Positions 53,419-62,334 of a stretch of DNA of 64,000 bases are shown piece by piece. How positions within the stretch are numbered: position 1 is the stretch's first letter; each line of letters begins with the position of its first letter. This DNA is from JACIWG01 sp049969935. GTDB lineage: Archaea; Thermoproteota; Nitrososphaeria; JACIWG01. The DNA lies in NCBI GenBank assembly GCA_049969935.1, contig JBMFNX010000004.1, positions 1 to 64,000 of the forward strand. Reading direction: 5' to 3'. The position numbers and the translations under genes were made by a program. The notes beneath the pieces were generated by a model. It saw only the letters and a list, made by a program, of their open reading frames with translations. It did no database searches and was not told the origin of the DNA.

Positions 53419-54248
53419 TGCTCATAGCCGGCTTAGATATTGGTGGAAGTGTTACAAAGGGGGTTCTAGTTGATAATGAAAAAATTATAGCATACTCTGA
53501 AGTTCAAGCTTCTGATTCGATAACGTCAGCATTAGGGTGTCTGGGAAGACTTTTAGCTGACACAGGAATGAGGATAAGAGATCTGCGCAAGGTTGCGCTC
53601 ACAGGCTCTATAACAAGGAGACTAAAGTTGGATATGATTGAAATAGATTATAGGATTGTTGATGAGATAGAGGCTATAGGCTTAGGTGGACTCTATCTTT
53701 CAGGAAAAAATGAGGCAATAGTTGTTAGTGTTGGAACTGGAACAGCCATAGTATACGCTAGAAAGTATGGGAAAGAGTATAGTGTAGAACATTTAGGTGG
53801 GACAGGAGTTGGTGGAGGAACAATAGCAGGATTGGGAAAACTTCTTCTCAAAAAAGATTATCCTTCAAACATTTTCAAGGAAGCTTTAGGAGGAGACCTT
53901 TCTAGAGTAAACTTGCAGGTTAGGGATATAGTGGGTGGACCGATAGGGAGAATTCCAGCTGAAGCAACAGCATCAAATTTTGGTAAAGTCGGGGACGAGA
54001 CTAGATCTGAGGACATTGCTTTAGGGCTGATTACAATGATAGCTGAAGTGATTGCAACTATAGCATACTTTGCCGCTAAACAAAAGAGTTTAGAGGAAAA
54101 TATAATATTTGTGGGAAAGCTACCGTCCCAGGAAATATTTTCGAAAAGGCTTTTGGACACCTTGAATGTATTAGGTGGAAAGGCGGTTATACCAAAAAAT
54201 GCTGAGTATGCGACAGCAATAGGAGCGGCTAAGGCTTTAAAAGTATAG
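53415..54248 (+). CDS. coaW: Type II pantothenate kinase
   Basis: This 277-residue actin-fold kinase phosphorylates pantothenate in CoA synthesis. The motifs follow type II PanK: GLDIGGSVTKGVLVD (near 6-20), a DEIEAIGLGGLYL region with the catalytic glutamate, VSVGTGTAIV, and GGTGVGGGTIAGLGKLLL near 128-145. The later ATASNFGKV and GAIGAAKAL-like AIGAAKAL also match. Archaea normally use pantoate kinase and phosphopantothenate synthetase, so this eukaryote/Staphylococcus-type enzyme is unusual. It is translationally coupled to the membrane protein upstream and convergent with the GGGPS gene, stops adjacent. Confidence 0.82.
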   Translation: MMLIAGLDIGGSVTKGVLVDNEKIIAYSEVQASDSITSALGCLGRLLADTGMRIRDLRKVALTGSITRRLKLDMIEIDYRIVDEIEAIGLGGLYLSGKNEAIVVSVGTGTAIVYARKYGKEYSVEHLGGTGVGGGTIAGLGKLLLKKDYPSNIFKEALGGDLSRVNLQVRDIVGGPIGRIPAEATASNFGKVGDETRSEDIALGLITMIAEVIATIAYFAAKQKSLEENIIFVGKLPSQEIFSKRLLDTLNVLGGKAVIPKNAEYATAIGAAKALKV

Positions 54249-54953
54249 CTAATGAACTATCGTCTGCTTATATTTTTCTATACTATCATAGACTATGTTT
54301 CCCACAACAATGGTAGCATACTTGCTCATAATTTCAGCCTTTTCTCTACCATCTATTCCCCCACCATAGAATAGGTGAGAGTAGCACAGATTTTCTTTAA
54401 CAGCCTTAACAACGTTTGGGTCACCAAAACGGCCACTATATTCTATGTAAACGATTGGAGCATGCATGATTCTATCAGCGTAAACTGCATGCGACAGAAT
54501 CTGTTCCAACGACAAGTCAGTAATACTTTTTGTTAACCTTGCTACAGCACAATCTGGATTTAATATAATATAGGCTTCTATAACAATCTTATCCCATGGA
54601 ATGTTTTTAAAGTCTCCAAAAACATTTTTCATACTATTAATCCAGGCAACATGGGCGCCGCCAGACCACCATTTCTCGTTAGTGTTCAATATTAGTGGCA
54701 CAAAAAAGTAGTCGAAAGAGAAGTCTACAGCATCGGACTTTGAAGGCTCAAGTAGAATAGGAATATTTGCACCCTCAAGCATCCTTTTCAGCCTTCTAAC
54801 CTTATCTAAAGTAATACCCTGTGTACCTCCCACAAGTATAGCGTCAGTACCGTTTTCAAGCACTGCCTTAACTATTTCTCGAGTATTATTTTTATCTGGG
54901 TCAAGTTTTGTAACATGCTTCCACCTTCTCCAAGGACATTCAAGCGACAACAT
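54249..54953 (-). CDS. Geranylgeranylglyceryl phosphate synthase (PcrB/GGGPS family)
   Basis: This 234-residue TIM-barrel prenyltransferase joins geranylgeranyl diphosphate to glycerol 1-phosphate, the first ether bond of archaeal lipids. WKHVTKLDPDK near residues 11-21 binds glycerol phosphate; ILVGGTQGI, PILLEPSK, YIEYSGRFG and LFYGGGIDGREKA supply the phosphate and product site. The short N-terminus and WxHVTKLDPD form place it in the group I/PcrB-like branch rather than the longer group II enzymes of most crenarchaea. The gene ends against PanK and is divergent from NreA. Confidence 0.83.
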   Translation of the reverse strand: MLSLECPWRRWKHVTKLDPDKNNTREIVKAVLENGTDAILVGGTQGITLDKVRRLKRMLEGANIPILLEPSKSDAVDFSFDYFFVPLILNTNEKWWSGGAHVAWINSMKNVFGDFKNIPWDKIVIEAYIILNPDCAVARLTKSITDLSLEQILSHAVYADRIMHAPIVYIEYSGRFGDPNVVKAVKENLCYSHLFYGGGIDGREKAEIMSKYATIVVGNIVYDSIEKYKQTIVH

Positions 54954-55043
54954 ACTTACACGCGTACACCAAATATTCTAAAATAGTTAAACTTTTAAAC
55001 TTAATTCCAGTATAATATAATGTTCTAGTATACGGTAAGGGTT

Positions 55044-56342
55044 ATGGGAGAAAAAGATAAGGTGCTGCCAGAGAATGTGAAGAGAATGTTTGAGGATACT
55101 GGAATTTCTTTTAGAGGAAAATTTTCTTCAATATGCATATACTGTAGGGGGGGAAGAAACTTATGTGGTAAAAGAGTTTGCCCTATAACGTTAAAGGCTA
55201 TGGCTCTTCTAAAAATTTCTAAACCAGTCGTATCACAGAACATTTACGGGTCATCACCACCATCTGTTTTCGTTGGAAGATACGGGTATCCTAAGGTTTT
55301 TGTTGGACCAATGATTCCACCATTTTCAGGAGACACGGTGGTAATGGATTTACCTGAAGCATGGATTGGAACACCTGTTGAAAAGATAGTGGAGTACAGG
55401 TATTCTCTTCTTAGAGGGAAAAGTTTAGCTTCTATAGAGGACGCTTGGAAGGGTGGACGCTTAATAGAATCATTACATGAGCTTGCAATGAGCGAAAGAC
55501 CTGTTGATGCTGAAGTCGAGTTTGAGAAGGCGCCTTCAGGAAACATATTCTTAGACGATAATTCTCAACCATTTGGTCCCGGAGCACCAATGAAGAAGCT
55601 TAAACTTTACAGTTTACCCTCTTCTAATAGGAAGATTGAAAAACTATACTATGATACTGACCTACTTTCCTATAAAGCGGTTTGGGAACTCTATAGTTCC
55701 GGAGTTGAAGTTAGTAGGATACAGAGGGCCTTTAGTGTAGGCATGTTTGGTTTAAAAAGGAATAGGAAACTTGTTCCAACAAGATGGAGTATTACTGCAG
55801 TTGACAGTATAATTTCAGGCCAGTTAATAGAGAAGATAAAACAGTATGATACTGTGGACAAGTATATGCTCTACAGCTACAGGTACATGGACAATATTTT
55901 TGCAGCACTACTTTTTCCACAAAAATGGAGTTTCGAGTGGATGGAAGCATGGTTTCCTGGAACGTTCTGGAACCAAAATTCTTTGCAGGTGGATGTTGGA
56001 GGAGATTCTGAAGGATACAGGGGACGTACAACTTATCCAGGAATTGGAGGATGCTATTATGCTTCAAGGCTGGCTACAGTAGAGTTTTTGGATAGGATAA
56101 GAAGACAGGCTACAGCCTTGGTTTTGAGAGAAATACATCCACAGTTTCCATTACCGCTTGGAGTATGGTTTGTAAGAGAATGTGTTAGAAGAATGTTTAA
56201 CCAGAAACCTCAGACTTTCGAAGACATGTATGAGGCATTAGACGGACTATCAAAAACTTTAACAGTGCCACTTAAAAAATGGATTTTAAAAAGTGATATA
56301 TTAAAAGAGTGCATTTTCCAGAGGAAGATAACAGAGTTCTAA
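55044..56342 (+). CDS. nreA: NreA-type archaeal DNA repair protein with PIP box
   Basis: This 432-residue protein has an N-terminal four-cysteine zinc finger (C31, C34, C41, C46) and the two conserved blocks of the Nre family, with SSPPSVFVGRYGYPKVFVGP near 70-89 and FVRECVRRMFNQKPQTFEDM near 377-396. The last seven residues, QRKITEF, are a C-terminal PCNA-interaction (PIP) box. Nre proteins are archaea-specific and linked to DNA repair through PCNA. Start ATG 55044 with GGTAAGG as a ribosome-site-like motif. Divergent from GGGPS. Confidence 0.85.
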   Translation: MGEKDKVLPENVKRMFEDTGISFRGKFSSICIYCRGGRNLCGKRVCPITLKAMALLKISKPVVSQNIYGSSPPSVFVGRYGYPKVFVGPMIPPFSGDTVVMDLPEAWIGTPVEKIVEYRYSLLRGKSLASIEDAWKGGRLIESLHELAMSERPVDAEVEFEKAPSGNIFLDDNSQPFGPGAPMKKLKLYSLPSSNRKIEKLYYDTDLLSYKAVWELYSSGVEVSRIQRAFSVGMFGLKRNRKLVPTRWSITAVDSIISGQLIEKIKQYDTVDKYMLYSYRYMDNIFAALLFPQKWSFEWMEAWFPGTFWNQNSLQVDVGGDSEGYRGRTTYPGIGGCYYASRLATVEFLDRIRRQATALVLREIHPQFPLPLGVWFVRECVRRMFNQKPQTFEDMYEALDGLSKTLTVPLKKWILKSDILKECIFQRKITEF

Positions 56343-56465
56343 AGCGAAAAATTAGAATAAAAAATATGGCATATAAAAATGTTTTTTATGAAATAAATGT
56401 TGTGAAAGGTTGAAATTTTAGAGTATCATAAATGGTGCCAAAATTCTTGGTTGTAAAAGAAAATC

Positions 56466-56472
56466 TTTTAAA
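56466..56472 (+). promoter_or_regulatory. TATA box of the SplB-like radical SAM gene
   Basis: TTTTAAA is centred about 29 nt before TTG 56498. The 155-bp spacer from 56343 holds no gene; it is A/T-rich and contains an additional run of eight T at 56485-56492. Confidence 0.4.
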
Positions 56473-56497
56473 GGCAAAAAAATATTTTTTTTAACAG

Positions 56498-57304
56498 TTG
56501 AATAGTATAGTACAGTATAGGAGGATAAAATGTAAGAGTGCTGTTTCCAAAAGTACACTACCGGGACTAGATTATACTATAAACCCATACCTTGGCTGCG
56601 AACATGGATGCATATACTGTTATGTGCCAGATGTATTGAGAAGTAAAGAGTTTCAGAATGGTTGGGGGACAATAGTTTATGCAAAAGAGAATATTGTTGA
56701 AGCGCTATTAAAGCAAGTTAGGGCAATAAGGCCTGGAGTTATTGGATACAGTACTGTTACAGACCCCTATCAGCCATATGAGAAAAGGATGTGTTTTGCT
56801 AGAAAGATAATAGAAACACTATTAAGCTACAGGTTTAGAATTTCATTTCAAACAAAGTCTTCGTTAATTTTAAGAGACATAGACGTAATAGGGGGAGATA
56901 ATGTGGAAGTAGGCTTTACAATAACATCATTGGATAAAGAGTTTACAAAAAAATTTGAGCCAAACTCTTCACTTCCAGAAGAAAGGGTCCAGGCTCTTGA
57001 AACATTTTCTGAAAAGGGGGTTAAAACTTGGATATTTTATGGCCCAATCATATGCGGATTCAACGACAGCGATGAAAATATACATGATCTCGTTAATTTA
57101 GCCAAAAAAACTAGAAGCCACATATTGTATGATAAGATAAGGCTTAAACCTATACTTTCTAAGAGAATGGAAAAAGTTTTAGGTGAAAAAGTTTTCGAAG
57201 AAATTAAAAGGGGAGATTTAGAAAAGCATTTTAGGAAAGCATATTATAAGGTTATAAAATTGGGTAAAGAATATGGTGTGAAGGTTGAGCCAGCTTTCAC
57301 GTGA
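56498..57304 (+). CDS. Radical SAM protein, SplB-like
   Basis: This 268-residue protein has the radical SAM motif in YLGCEHGCIYCYVPD near residues 31-45 and the SplB-type continuation with TVTDPYQPYEKRM and IETLLSYRFRISFQTKSSL. SplB repairs the spore photoproduct; this branch is widespread in archaea and other bacteria, where its substrate is not established, so DNA-lesion repair is only a suggestion. It starts at TTG 56498. The stop overlaps the start of the next gene (GTGA). Confidence 0.78.
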   Translation: MNSIVQYRRIKCKSAVSKSTLPGLDYTINPYLGCEHGCIYCYVPDVLRSKEFQNGWGTIVYAKENIVEALLKQVRAIRPGVIGYSTVTDPYQPYEKRMCFARKIIETLLSYRFRISFQTKSSLILRDIDVIGGDNVEVGFTITSLDKEFTKKFEPNSSLPEERVQALETFSEKGVKTWIFYGPIICGFNDSDENIHDLVNLAKKTRSHILYDKIRLKPILSKRMEKVLGEKVFEEIKRGDLEKHFRKAYYKVIKLGKEYGVKVEPAFT

Positions 57305-57801
57305 GAGTGTTTGGTTTGAGTGGAAAGTCTGAAAAGTATAGGGTTGTTGTCATAGGACCTCTGATTTTAGCTATACTACCACAGCTGCTAATACATTACT
57401 TGGATAAAAGGAACCTAGCCTTTTCCCTCACAAGAGATAATGTTATGGGATTTTTGGGAACACTTTTTGTTGGAATATGGATAGGGTTAAGCATAATTTT
57501 TACAAAATATCTTTGGATCTTTTCATACATAATATTCTTTATTCTAATAGGCGCATATGGAATGCTAATAATCTTTAACACGTATGTTGAGGGAATAGTT
57601 TTTATTAGGAAAAAATGTAATAGTTGCAAGTTTAGGAACCTTATAATAGACCATGAGCGAATACATTTGGGCTCAAATGTTTCAGAGGAGAAGGTGTGGG
57701 AGATGTTGAAAAAAGTTTATACGGCGCAAGAGTTTGACGTCTACGAGAATGGTACAATATGTGACTACTGTCCAATACCAGCACATTTGATAGAAGAGTA
57801 A
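57301..57801 (+). CDS. Membrane protein with cytosolic cysteine pairs, unknown family
   Basis: This 166-residue protein starts at GTG 57301 overlapping the radical SAM stop. It has three hydrophobic segments (near 18-34, 46-65, 68-92), followed by a soluble tail with CNSC (near 105-108) and CDYC (near 156-159), which could bind one metal or an iron-sulfur cluster. I do not recognise it. Its coupling to the SplB-like gene suggests a joint function, for example membrane placement or electron delivery. Confidence 0.55.
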   Translation: MRVFGLSGKSEKYRVVVIGPLILAILPQLLIHYLDKRNLAFSLTRDNVMGFLGTLFVGIWIGLSIIFTKYLWIFSYIIFFILIGAYGMLIIFNTYVEGIVFIRKKCNSCKFRNLIIDHERIHLGSNVSEEKVWEMLKKVYTAQEFDVYENGTICDYCPIPAHLIEE

Positions 57802-57815
57802 TGGAGTGGATTTAA

Positions 57816-59615
57816 TTGGTTCACAGGATAGCTGTAATCGATAAAGAATTATGTAATCCTAAAAAATGTCCATACATTTGTGTAAACGTTTGCCCAATAA
57901 ATAGAATGCGTAAGGAAACAGTTAAAAGGGGGGAAGACGGTTTCCCCGTTATCAGTGAAATACTCTGCACAGGATGCGGTATTTGTGTTAAAAGATGCCC
58001 CTTTAAGGCAATATCAATAGTAAACTTGGCTGAAGAGCTTTCAGAAGAAAAGATACACCAGTATGGTCCAAACAGTTATCGCCTCTACAGGCTTCCATCT
58101 CCCAAAGAGAGGACGGTTATAGGCCTTCTTGGAAGAAATGGTGTGGGAAAGTCTACGGTAATAAACATATTATCTGGGCTTCTTAAGCCTAATCTTGGAA
58201 GAATTCCTGAGCCGTCATGGGATGAGGTGATAGAATATTTTAAGGGTACAGCATTAAAGGAGCATTTTGAAAAAATTGCATCAGACGAGTTAAGGGTAAG
58301 TGTTAAGCCTCAGGCAGTATACAATCTGGCGAATGTATGGTCAGGTGATGGTTTAACACTATTGCACATGATGGACCAACGTAATATAATGAAGGAGCTT
58401 ATTTCAAAACTTAATCTAGAGAACGCTATAAGCAGGCCTGTTTCCCAATTGAGTGGAGGAGAGCTTCAGAGGCTTTCTATAGCCGTGGCAGCTGCAAAGG
58501 ATGCTGACATATACTTTTTTGATGAACCATCATCCTACAATGATGTATACCAGAGGCTTGCTGTAGCAGAAGTTATAATGGATGTAGCAAAGACTGGAAA
58601 ATGTGTCTTTGTTGTCGAACACGATTTAACCATCCTAGACTACCTGTGTGACCAAGTTCACATAATATATGGTGAACCTGGAGTTTACGGTGTTGTTTCC
58701 GGTATAATGTCAACGAGAGCTGGAATAAACGCTTTCTTGGACGGATATCTTCCAGAAGAAAATGTTAGATTTAGAGATAAAAAGATAAACTTTGATGTTT
58801 ATGCGCCGAAAGAGGATAAGATTGATACAGTACCACTGCTTGAATATAGTGAGCTGGAAAAAAGCTATGGAAGCTTCAGGTTAAAGGTTGCTCAAGGAAA
58901 CCTAAGGCTTGGTGAAGTGGTCGGTGTTGTTGGAGCGAACGCGCTTGGTAAGACAACCTTCCTGAAAATGTTGGCGGGTGTGGAAAAGCCTGACAGTGGT
59001 AAAATTTCATCATTGTCTAAAATTTCCTATAAGCCACAGTATCTTTCTCCACCAAAGGGATTCCAGTACGTTAAAGAGCTTCTGGACCACGTGTGTGGAA
59101 AAGATGTTACAGCAGTACCAGAATTTAATGAGATAATTGTTCCACTTCATGTGGACAAACTTTTTGAAAAGGAAATTTCAAAATTAAGTGGTGGAGAGCT
59201 TCAAAAGGTGGCTGTGGCCGCAGCACTTTTGCAAAATGCAGACATTTACGCCCTAGACGAGCCTTCAGCCTTCATCGATGCCGAAGACAGGGTTGAACTT
59301 GCGAAAATAATACAAAGGTATATTCGTTTAAAGAGTAAGACGGCTATAGTTGTAGACCACGATGTCCAGTTGATAGACATTATTTCCGATAGGATGATCA
59401 TATTCAGTGGCACACCTTCTGTATCAGGTTTTGCGGGAAAACCTTCTAACAAAGAAGATGGAATGAATAGTTTCCTTAAAACACTTCAGATAACATATAG
59501 AAGGGATTTATCTACTGGGAGGCCTAGAATAAACAAGCCTGGAAGCAAACTTGATAGACAGCAGAAGGAGGAGGGAAGATACTATTATCTTACAAGATTG
59601 GAGGAAAAAGAGTAA
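57816..59615 (+). CDS. ABCE1/Rli1 ribosome-recycling ATPase
   Basis: This 599-residue soluble ABC protein splits ribosomes after termination. The N-terminal iron-sulfur domain has eight cysteines (C13, C18, C22, C26, C51, C54, C57, C61). Two ABC domains follow, with Walker A motifs GRNGVGKST and GANALGKTT and signatures LSGGELQR and LSGGELQK. The hinge and the FFDEPSSYNDVYQRL stretch are typical. TTG start 57816 gives MVHRIAVID as in other archaeal copies. It lies 14 bp after the membrane protein gene. Confidence 0.95.
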   Translation: MVHRIAVIDKELCNPKKCPYICVNVCPINRMRKETVKRGEDGFPVISEILCTGCGICVKRCPFKAISIVNLAEELSEEKIHQYGPNSYRLYRLPSPKERTVIGLLGRNGVGKSTVINILSGLLKPNLGRIPEPSWDEVIEYFKGTALKEHFEKIASDELRVSVKPQAVYNLANVWSGDGLTLLHMMDQRNIMKELISKLNLENAISRPVSQLSGGELQRLSIAVAAAKDADIYFFDEPSSYNDVYQRLAVAEVIMDVAKTGKCVFVVEHDLTILDYLCDQVHIIYGEPGVYGVVSGIMSTRAGINAFLDGYLPEENVRFRDKKINFDVYAPKEDKIDTVPLLEYSELEKSYGSFRLKVAQGNLRLGEVVGVVGANALGKTTFLKMLAGVEKPDSGKISSLSKISYKPQYLSPPKGFQYVKELLDHVCGKDVTAVPEFNEIIVPLHVDKLFEKEISKLSGGELQKVAVAAALLQNADIYALDEPSAFIDAEDRVELAKIIQRYIRLKSKTAIVVDHDVQLIDIISDRMIIFSGTPSVSGFAGKPSNKEDGMNSFLKTLQITYRRDLSTGRPRINKPGSKLDRQQKEEGRYYYLTRLEEKE

Positions 59616-59676
59616 ATTTTTTACAAAACTTTATAAATACAGGGTTTGCTCGAGGAACACAAAAGTGTAACATGAT

Positions 59677-60528
59677 TTGAGTAGACTTATTAAGAAGATA
59701 TTGGCGGATAAACTTTCACCAGAAGAATTGAATGAGGTTATTTCAGGCTTTGATATTATAGGAGATATAGCAGTATTAAAGATTCCAGACAGACTTTTAT
59801 CTAAAAAATATTTGATTGCGAAAACATTATTGGATAATGTTAAAAGTATCAGATGTGTTTTTAGACAGGTTTCTCCAGTGTCAGGAGAATATCGGCTTAT
59901 GGAGCTCGAACATTTGGCTGGAGAAGATAGGACCTTTACAGAATATAGGGAAAGTGGATGCAGATTTTATGTCGACATTGCAAAAGTATACTTTTCTCCA
60001 AGATTGTCTGGTGAAAGATTACGTATAGCAAACCTTGTTAAAGACAATGAGGTAATCGTTAACATGTTTGCTGGCGTTGGAACATTTTCTATAGTAATTG
60101 CTAAAAAGCGTAAGACAACAAGACATTATGCGATTGACTTGAACCCTGACGCTTACCAGCTTATTCTAAAGAACGCTTACCTGAATAAGGTTGAGGATAG
60201 GGTTACAGCATTTCTGGGGGACGCGGGAAGGATAATAGAATATTATTTAAGCGGATGCGCTGACAGAGTACTTATGCCCTACCCTGAAAGGGCTCTAGAA
60301 TATTTTCCCTTCGCCCTAAAAGCTTTGAAGGAAGATGGTGGAACAGTACACGTTTACCTTCATGTAAAAAGTAAGCCTATTGAAGAGGTTATTGAAGAAG
60401 TTTTGCCCAAACTTGATTTTGGAAAAAAATTTGTAGTCGAAGATGTTAGTGGAAGAGTTGTCAGAGAGGTTGGGCCAAGAATAGATCAGGTGGTGCTGGA
60501 TATTAGGCTTAGAAAGGTGGAAGACTAA
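59677..60528 (+). CDS. Trm5/Tyw2-family tRNA methyltransferase
   Basis: This 283-residue Rossmann methyltransferase has the SAM-binding motif NMFAGVGTFSIVIAKK near residues 128-143, the preceding VYFSPRLSGERLRIA, and MPYPERALEYF near 207-217 at the position of the catalytic NLP motif. The FSPRLS form and N-terminal D2-like domain favour Trm5, which methylates G37 at N1. Tyw2 (wyosine pathway) is the alternative. It begins at TTG 59677, between the ABCE1 and thermosome genes. Confidence 0.8.
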   Translation: MSRLIKKILADKLSPEELNEVISGFDIIGDIAVLKIPDRLLSKKYLIAKTLLDNVKSIRCVFRQVSPVSGEYRLMELEHLAGEDRTFTEYRESGCRFYVDIAKVYFSPRLSGERLRIANLVKDNEVIVNMFAGVGTFSIVIAKKRKTTRHYAIDLNPDAYQLILKNAYLNKVEDRVTAFLGDAGRIIEYYLSGCADRVLMPYPERALEYFPFALKALKEDGGTVHVYLHVKSKPIEEVIEEVLPKLDFGKKFVVEDVSGRVVREVGPRIDQVVLDIRLRKVED

Positions 60529-60540
60529 ATTTAAACAAAA

Positions 60541-60582
60541 TTTATAAACACGAGTTTTATAGGGTTTCTGGATTTTGGTGAG
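60541..60582 (+). promoter_or_regulatory. Promoter and ribosome site of the thermosome gene
   Basis: TTTATAAA at 60541-60548 lies 44 nt before ATG 60589, and GGTGAG at 60577-60582 is a strong Shine-Dalgarno with a six-base spacer. Unlike most genes here, this one therefore has a leader of about 20 nt and a ribosome site, as expected for a highly expressed chaperonin. The region overlaps nothing else. Confidence 0.55.
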
Positions 60583-60588
60583 AAAATT

Positions 60589-62250
60589 ATGTCTACAACA
60601 GCAATACCTGCGGTAACCTCTACTGGGCAACCCGTTCTAATACTAAAAGAGGGTACAGCCCAGACGAGAGGTAAGGAGGCGCAGAGAAACAATATTCTTG
60701 CAGCAAAACTTGTTGGAGAAATTGTTAGGACTTCACTTGGACCACGTGGCATGGACAAGATGCTTGTCGACAGCCTCGGCGATGTCACAGTTACAAACGA
60801 TGGTGCAACAATATTGAAGGAGATAGATGTACAGCATCCAGCCGCTAAAGCCATGGTAGAAATTTCTAAGGCAACAGATAACGAGGTAGGTGATGGAACA
60901 ACCTCTGCAGTAGTGTTGGCGTCAGCGCTGCTAGAGAAGGCTGAAGAGCTTTTGGATAAGGATGTTCACCCGACAGTCATAGTTGACGGCTACAAGAAGG
61001 CAGCTGAGAAGGCTAAAGAGATACTATCGTCTATAGCTATAAAGGTTGATCCAAAGGATAGAGAATGGTTAAATAAGATTGCTAAAACAAGCATGGCCAC
61101 AAAGCTCGTTTCATCTGAAGGAAAATATTTGGCGACACTGGTTGTTGACGCACTGCTTCTAGTTGCAGAAGAACAGAATGGTAAGCTTAAGGTTGACATC
61201 GACGACGTAAAGGTTGAAAAGAAGCCTGGTGGAAGCATAACAGACAGCAAACTTATTCAGGGAATAGTACTTGATAAGGAGGTTGTTCACAGTGGCATGC
61301 CTAAGAGGGTTACCAATGCCAAGATTGCATTACTAAACTGTCCACTAGAGATTGAGAAGACAGAGTTTGATGCAAAGATAAACATAAACAATCCAGAACA
61401 GATCAAAATGTTCTTGGATGAAGAAAACAGAATGTTAAGGGAAATGGTTGAGAAGATTGCTTCAACAGGAGCTAATGTTGTAATATGCCAGAAGGGTATA
61501 GATGACATAGCACAACACTATCTAGCAAAAGCAGGAATACTTGCAGTAAGAAGGGCGAAAGAAAGTGACATGACAAAGCTTGCTAAGGCTACAGGAGGAA
61601 GAGTTGTAACAAGCCTAGAAGAATTAAGTTCAAGCGATCTAGGATACGCTGAACTAGTTGAAGAAAGAAGAGTGGAGGAGGACAAGTGGGTTTTCGTTGA
61701 AGGATGCAAGAACCCCAAGGCAGTAACAATATTCTTGAGAGGGGGGACACAGAGGATCGTTGACGAATGTGAAAGGTCCGTGCACGATGCACTATGTGTT
61801 GTTAGAGATGTAATGCATAAGCCATATATTGTTGTAGGAGCTGGAGCCCCTGAAGCTGAAGTAGCTTCAAGACTATTTGATTGGGCTCAGACACTTTCTG
61901 GAAGAGAGCAGCTTGCAGTACAGAAGTTTGCTGAAGCAGTTGAATCAATACCATTGGCTTTAGCTGAAAACGCTGGAATGGATCCCATAGACACACTAGT
62001 AGAATTAAGGGCGAGACATAGTAAGGGAGAAAAGACTGCTGGAGTCAATGCAGTAGAGGGAAAGATAGAGGATGCTACAAAATTTGAAGTGTACGAGCCA
62101 TTAGCGGTAAAGGAACAGGTACTCGCAGCCGCAACAGAAGCTGCAACAATGATATTGAGAATAGACGATATTATAGCCGCAAGTAGGATGAAGGAAACGC
62201 CATCGAGAGGTAGGGGTGGAGAAGGCGGAGAAATGCCTCCGATGGAATAG
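60589..62250 (+). CDS. Thermosome subunit (group II chaperonin)
   Basis: This 553-residue chaperonin folds proteins in the cytosol in a double ring. TSLGPRGMDKMLVDSLGDVT and NDGATILKEI are at the equatorial ATP site, and DNEVGDGTTSAVVLASALL (near 98-116) contains the hydrolysis aspartate. The C-terminal equatorial part has VGAGAPEAEVASRL, and the tail is GGEGGEMPPME. Only one subunit gene is in the window; others may exist elsewhere. It has a clear promoter and ribosome site and is followed by a T-rich terminator. Confidence 0.96.
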   Translation: MSTTAIPAVTSTGQPVLILKEGTAQTRGKEAQRNNILAAKLVGEIVRTSLGPRGMDKMLVDSLGDVTVTNDGATILKEIDVQHPAAKAMVEISKATDNEVGDGTTSAVVLASALLEKAEELLDKDVHPTVIVDGYKKAAEKAKEILSSIAIKVDPKDREWLNKIAKTSMATKLVSSEGKYLATLVVDALLLVAEEQNGKLKVDIDDVKVEKKPGGSITDSKLIQGIVLDKEVVHSGMPKRVTNAKIALLNCPLEIEKTEFDAKININNPEQIKMFLDEENRMLREMVEKIASTGANVVICQKGIDDIAQHYLAKAGILAVRRAKESDMTKLAKATGGRVVTSLEELSSSDLGYAELVEERRVEEDKWVFVEGCKNPKAVTIFLRGGTQRIVDECERSVHDALCVVRDVMHKPYIVVGAGAPEAEVASRLFDWAQTLSGREQLAVQKFAEAVESIPLALAENAGMDPIDTLVELRARHSKGEKTAGVNAVEGKIEDATKFEVYEPLAVKEQVLAAATEAATMILRIDDIIAASRMKETPSRGRGGEGGEMPPME

Positions 62251-62264
62251 AAGCTTTCCTTCCC

Positions 62265-62279
62265 TTTATTTTATTTTTT
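62265..62279 (+). terminator. T-rich terminator after the thermosome gene
   Basis: TTTATTTTATTTTTT begins 15 bp after the stop codon. Archaeal polymerase stops on T-runs without requiring a hairpin. The next gene has its own promoter 25 bp further on. Confidence 0.5.
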
Positions 62280-62302
62280 AAAATTCTCTTATATCTAGAA
62301 AA

Positions 62303-62310
62303 TTTTTTAA
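62303..62310 (+). promoter_or_regulatory. TATA box of the geranylgeranyl reductase gene
   Basis: TTTTTTAA is centred about 28 nt before ATG 62335, so the mRNA is probably leaderless, although GAAGGAG at 62311-62317 also lies upstream. Confidence 0.45.
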
Positions 62311-62334
62311 GAAGGAGCTTATAGTCTCATAAGC

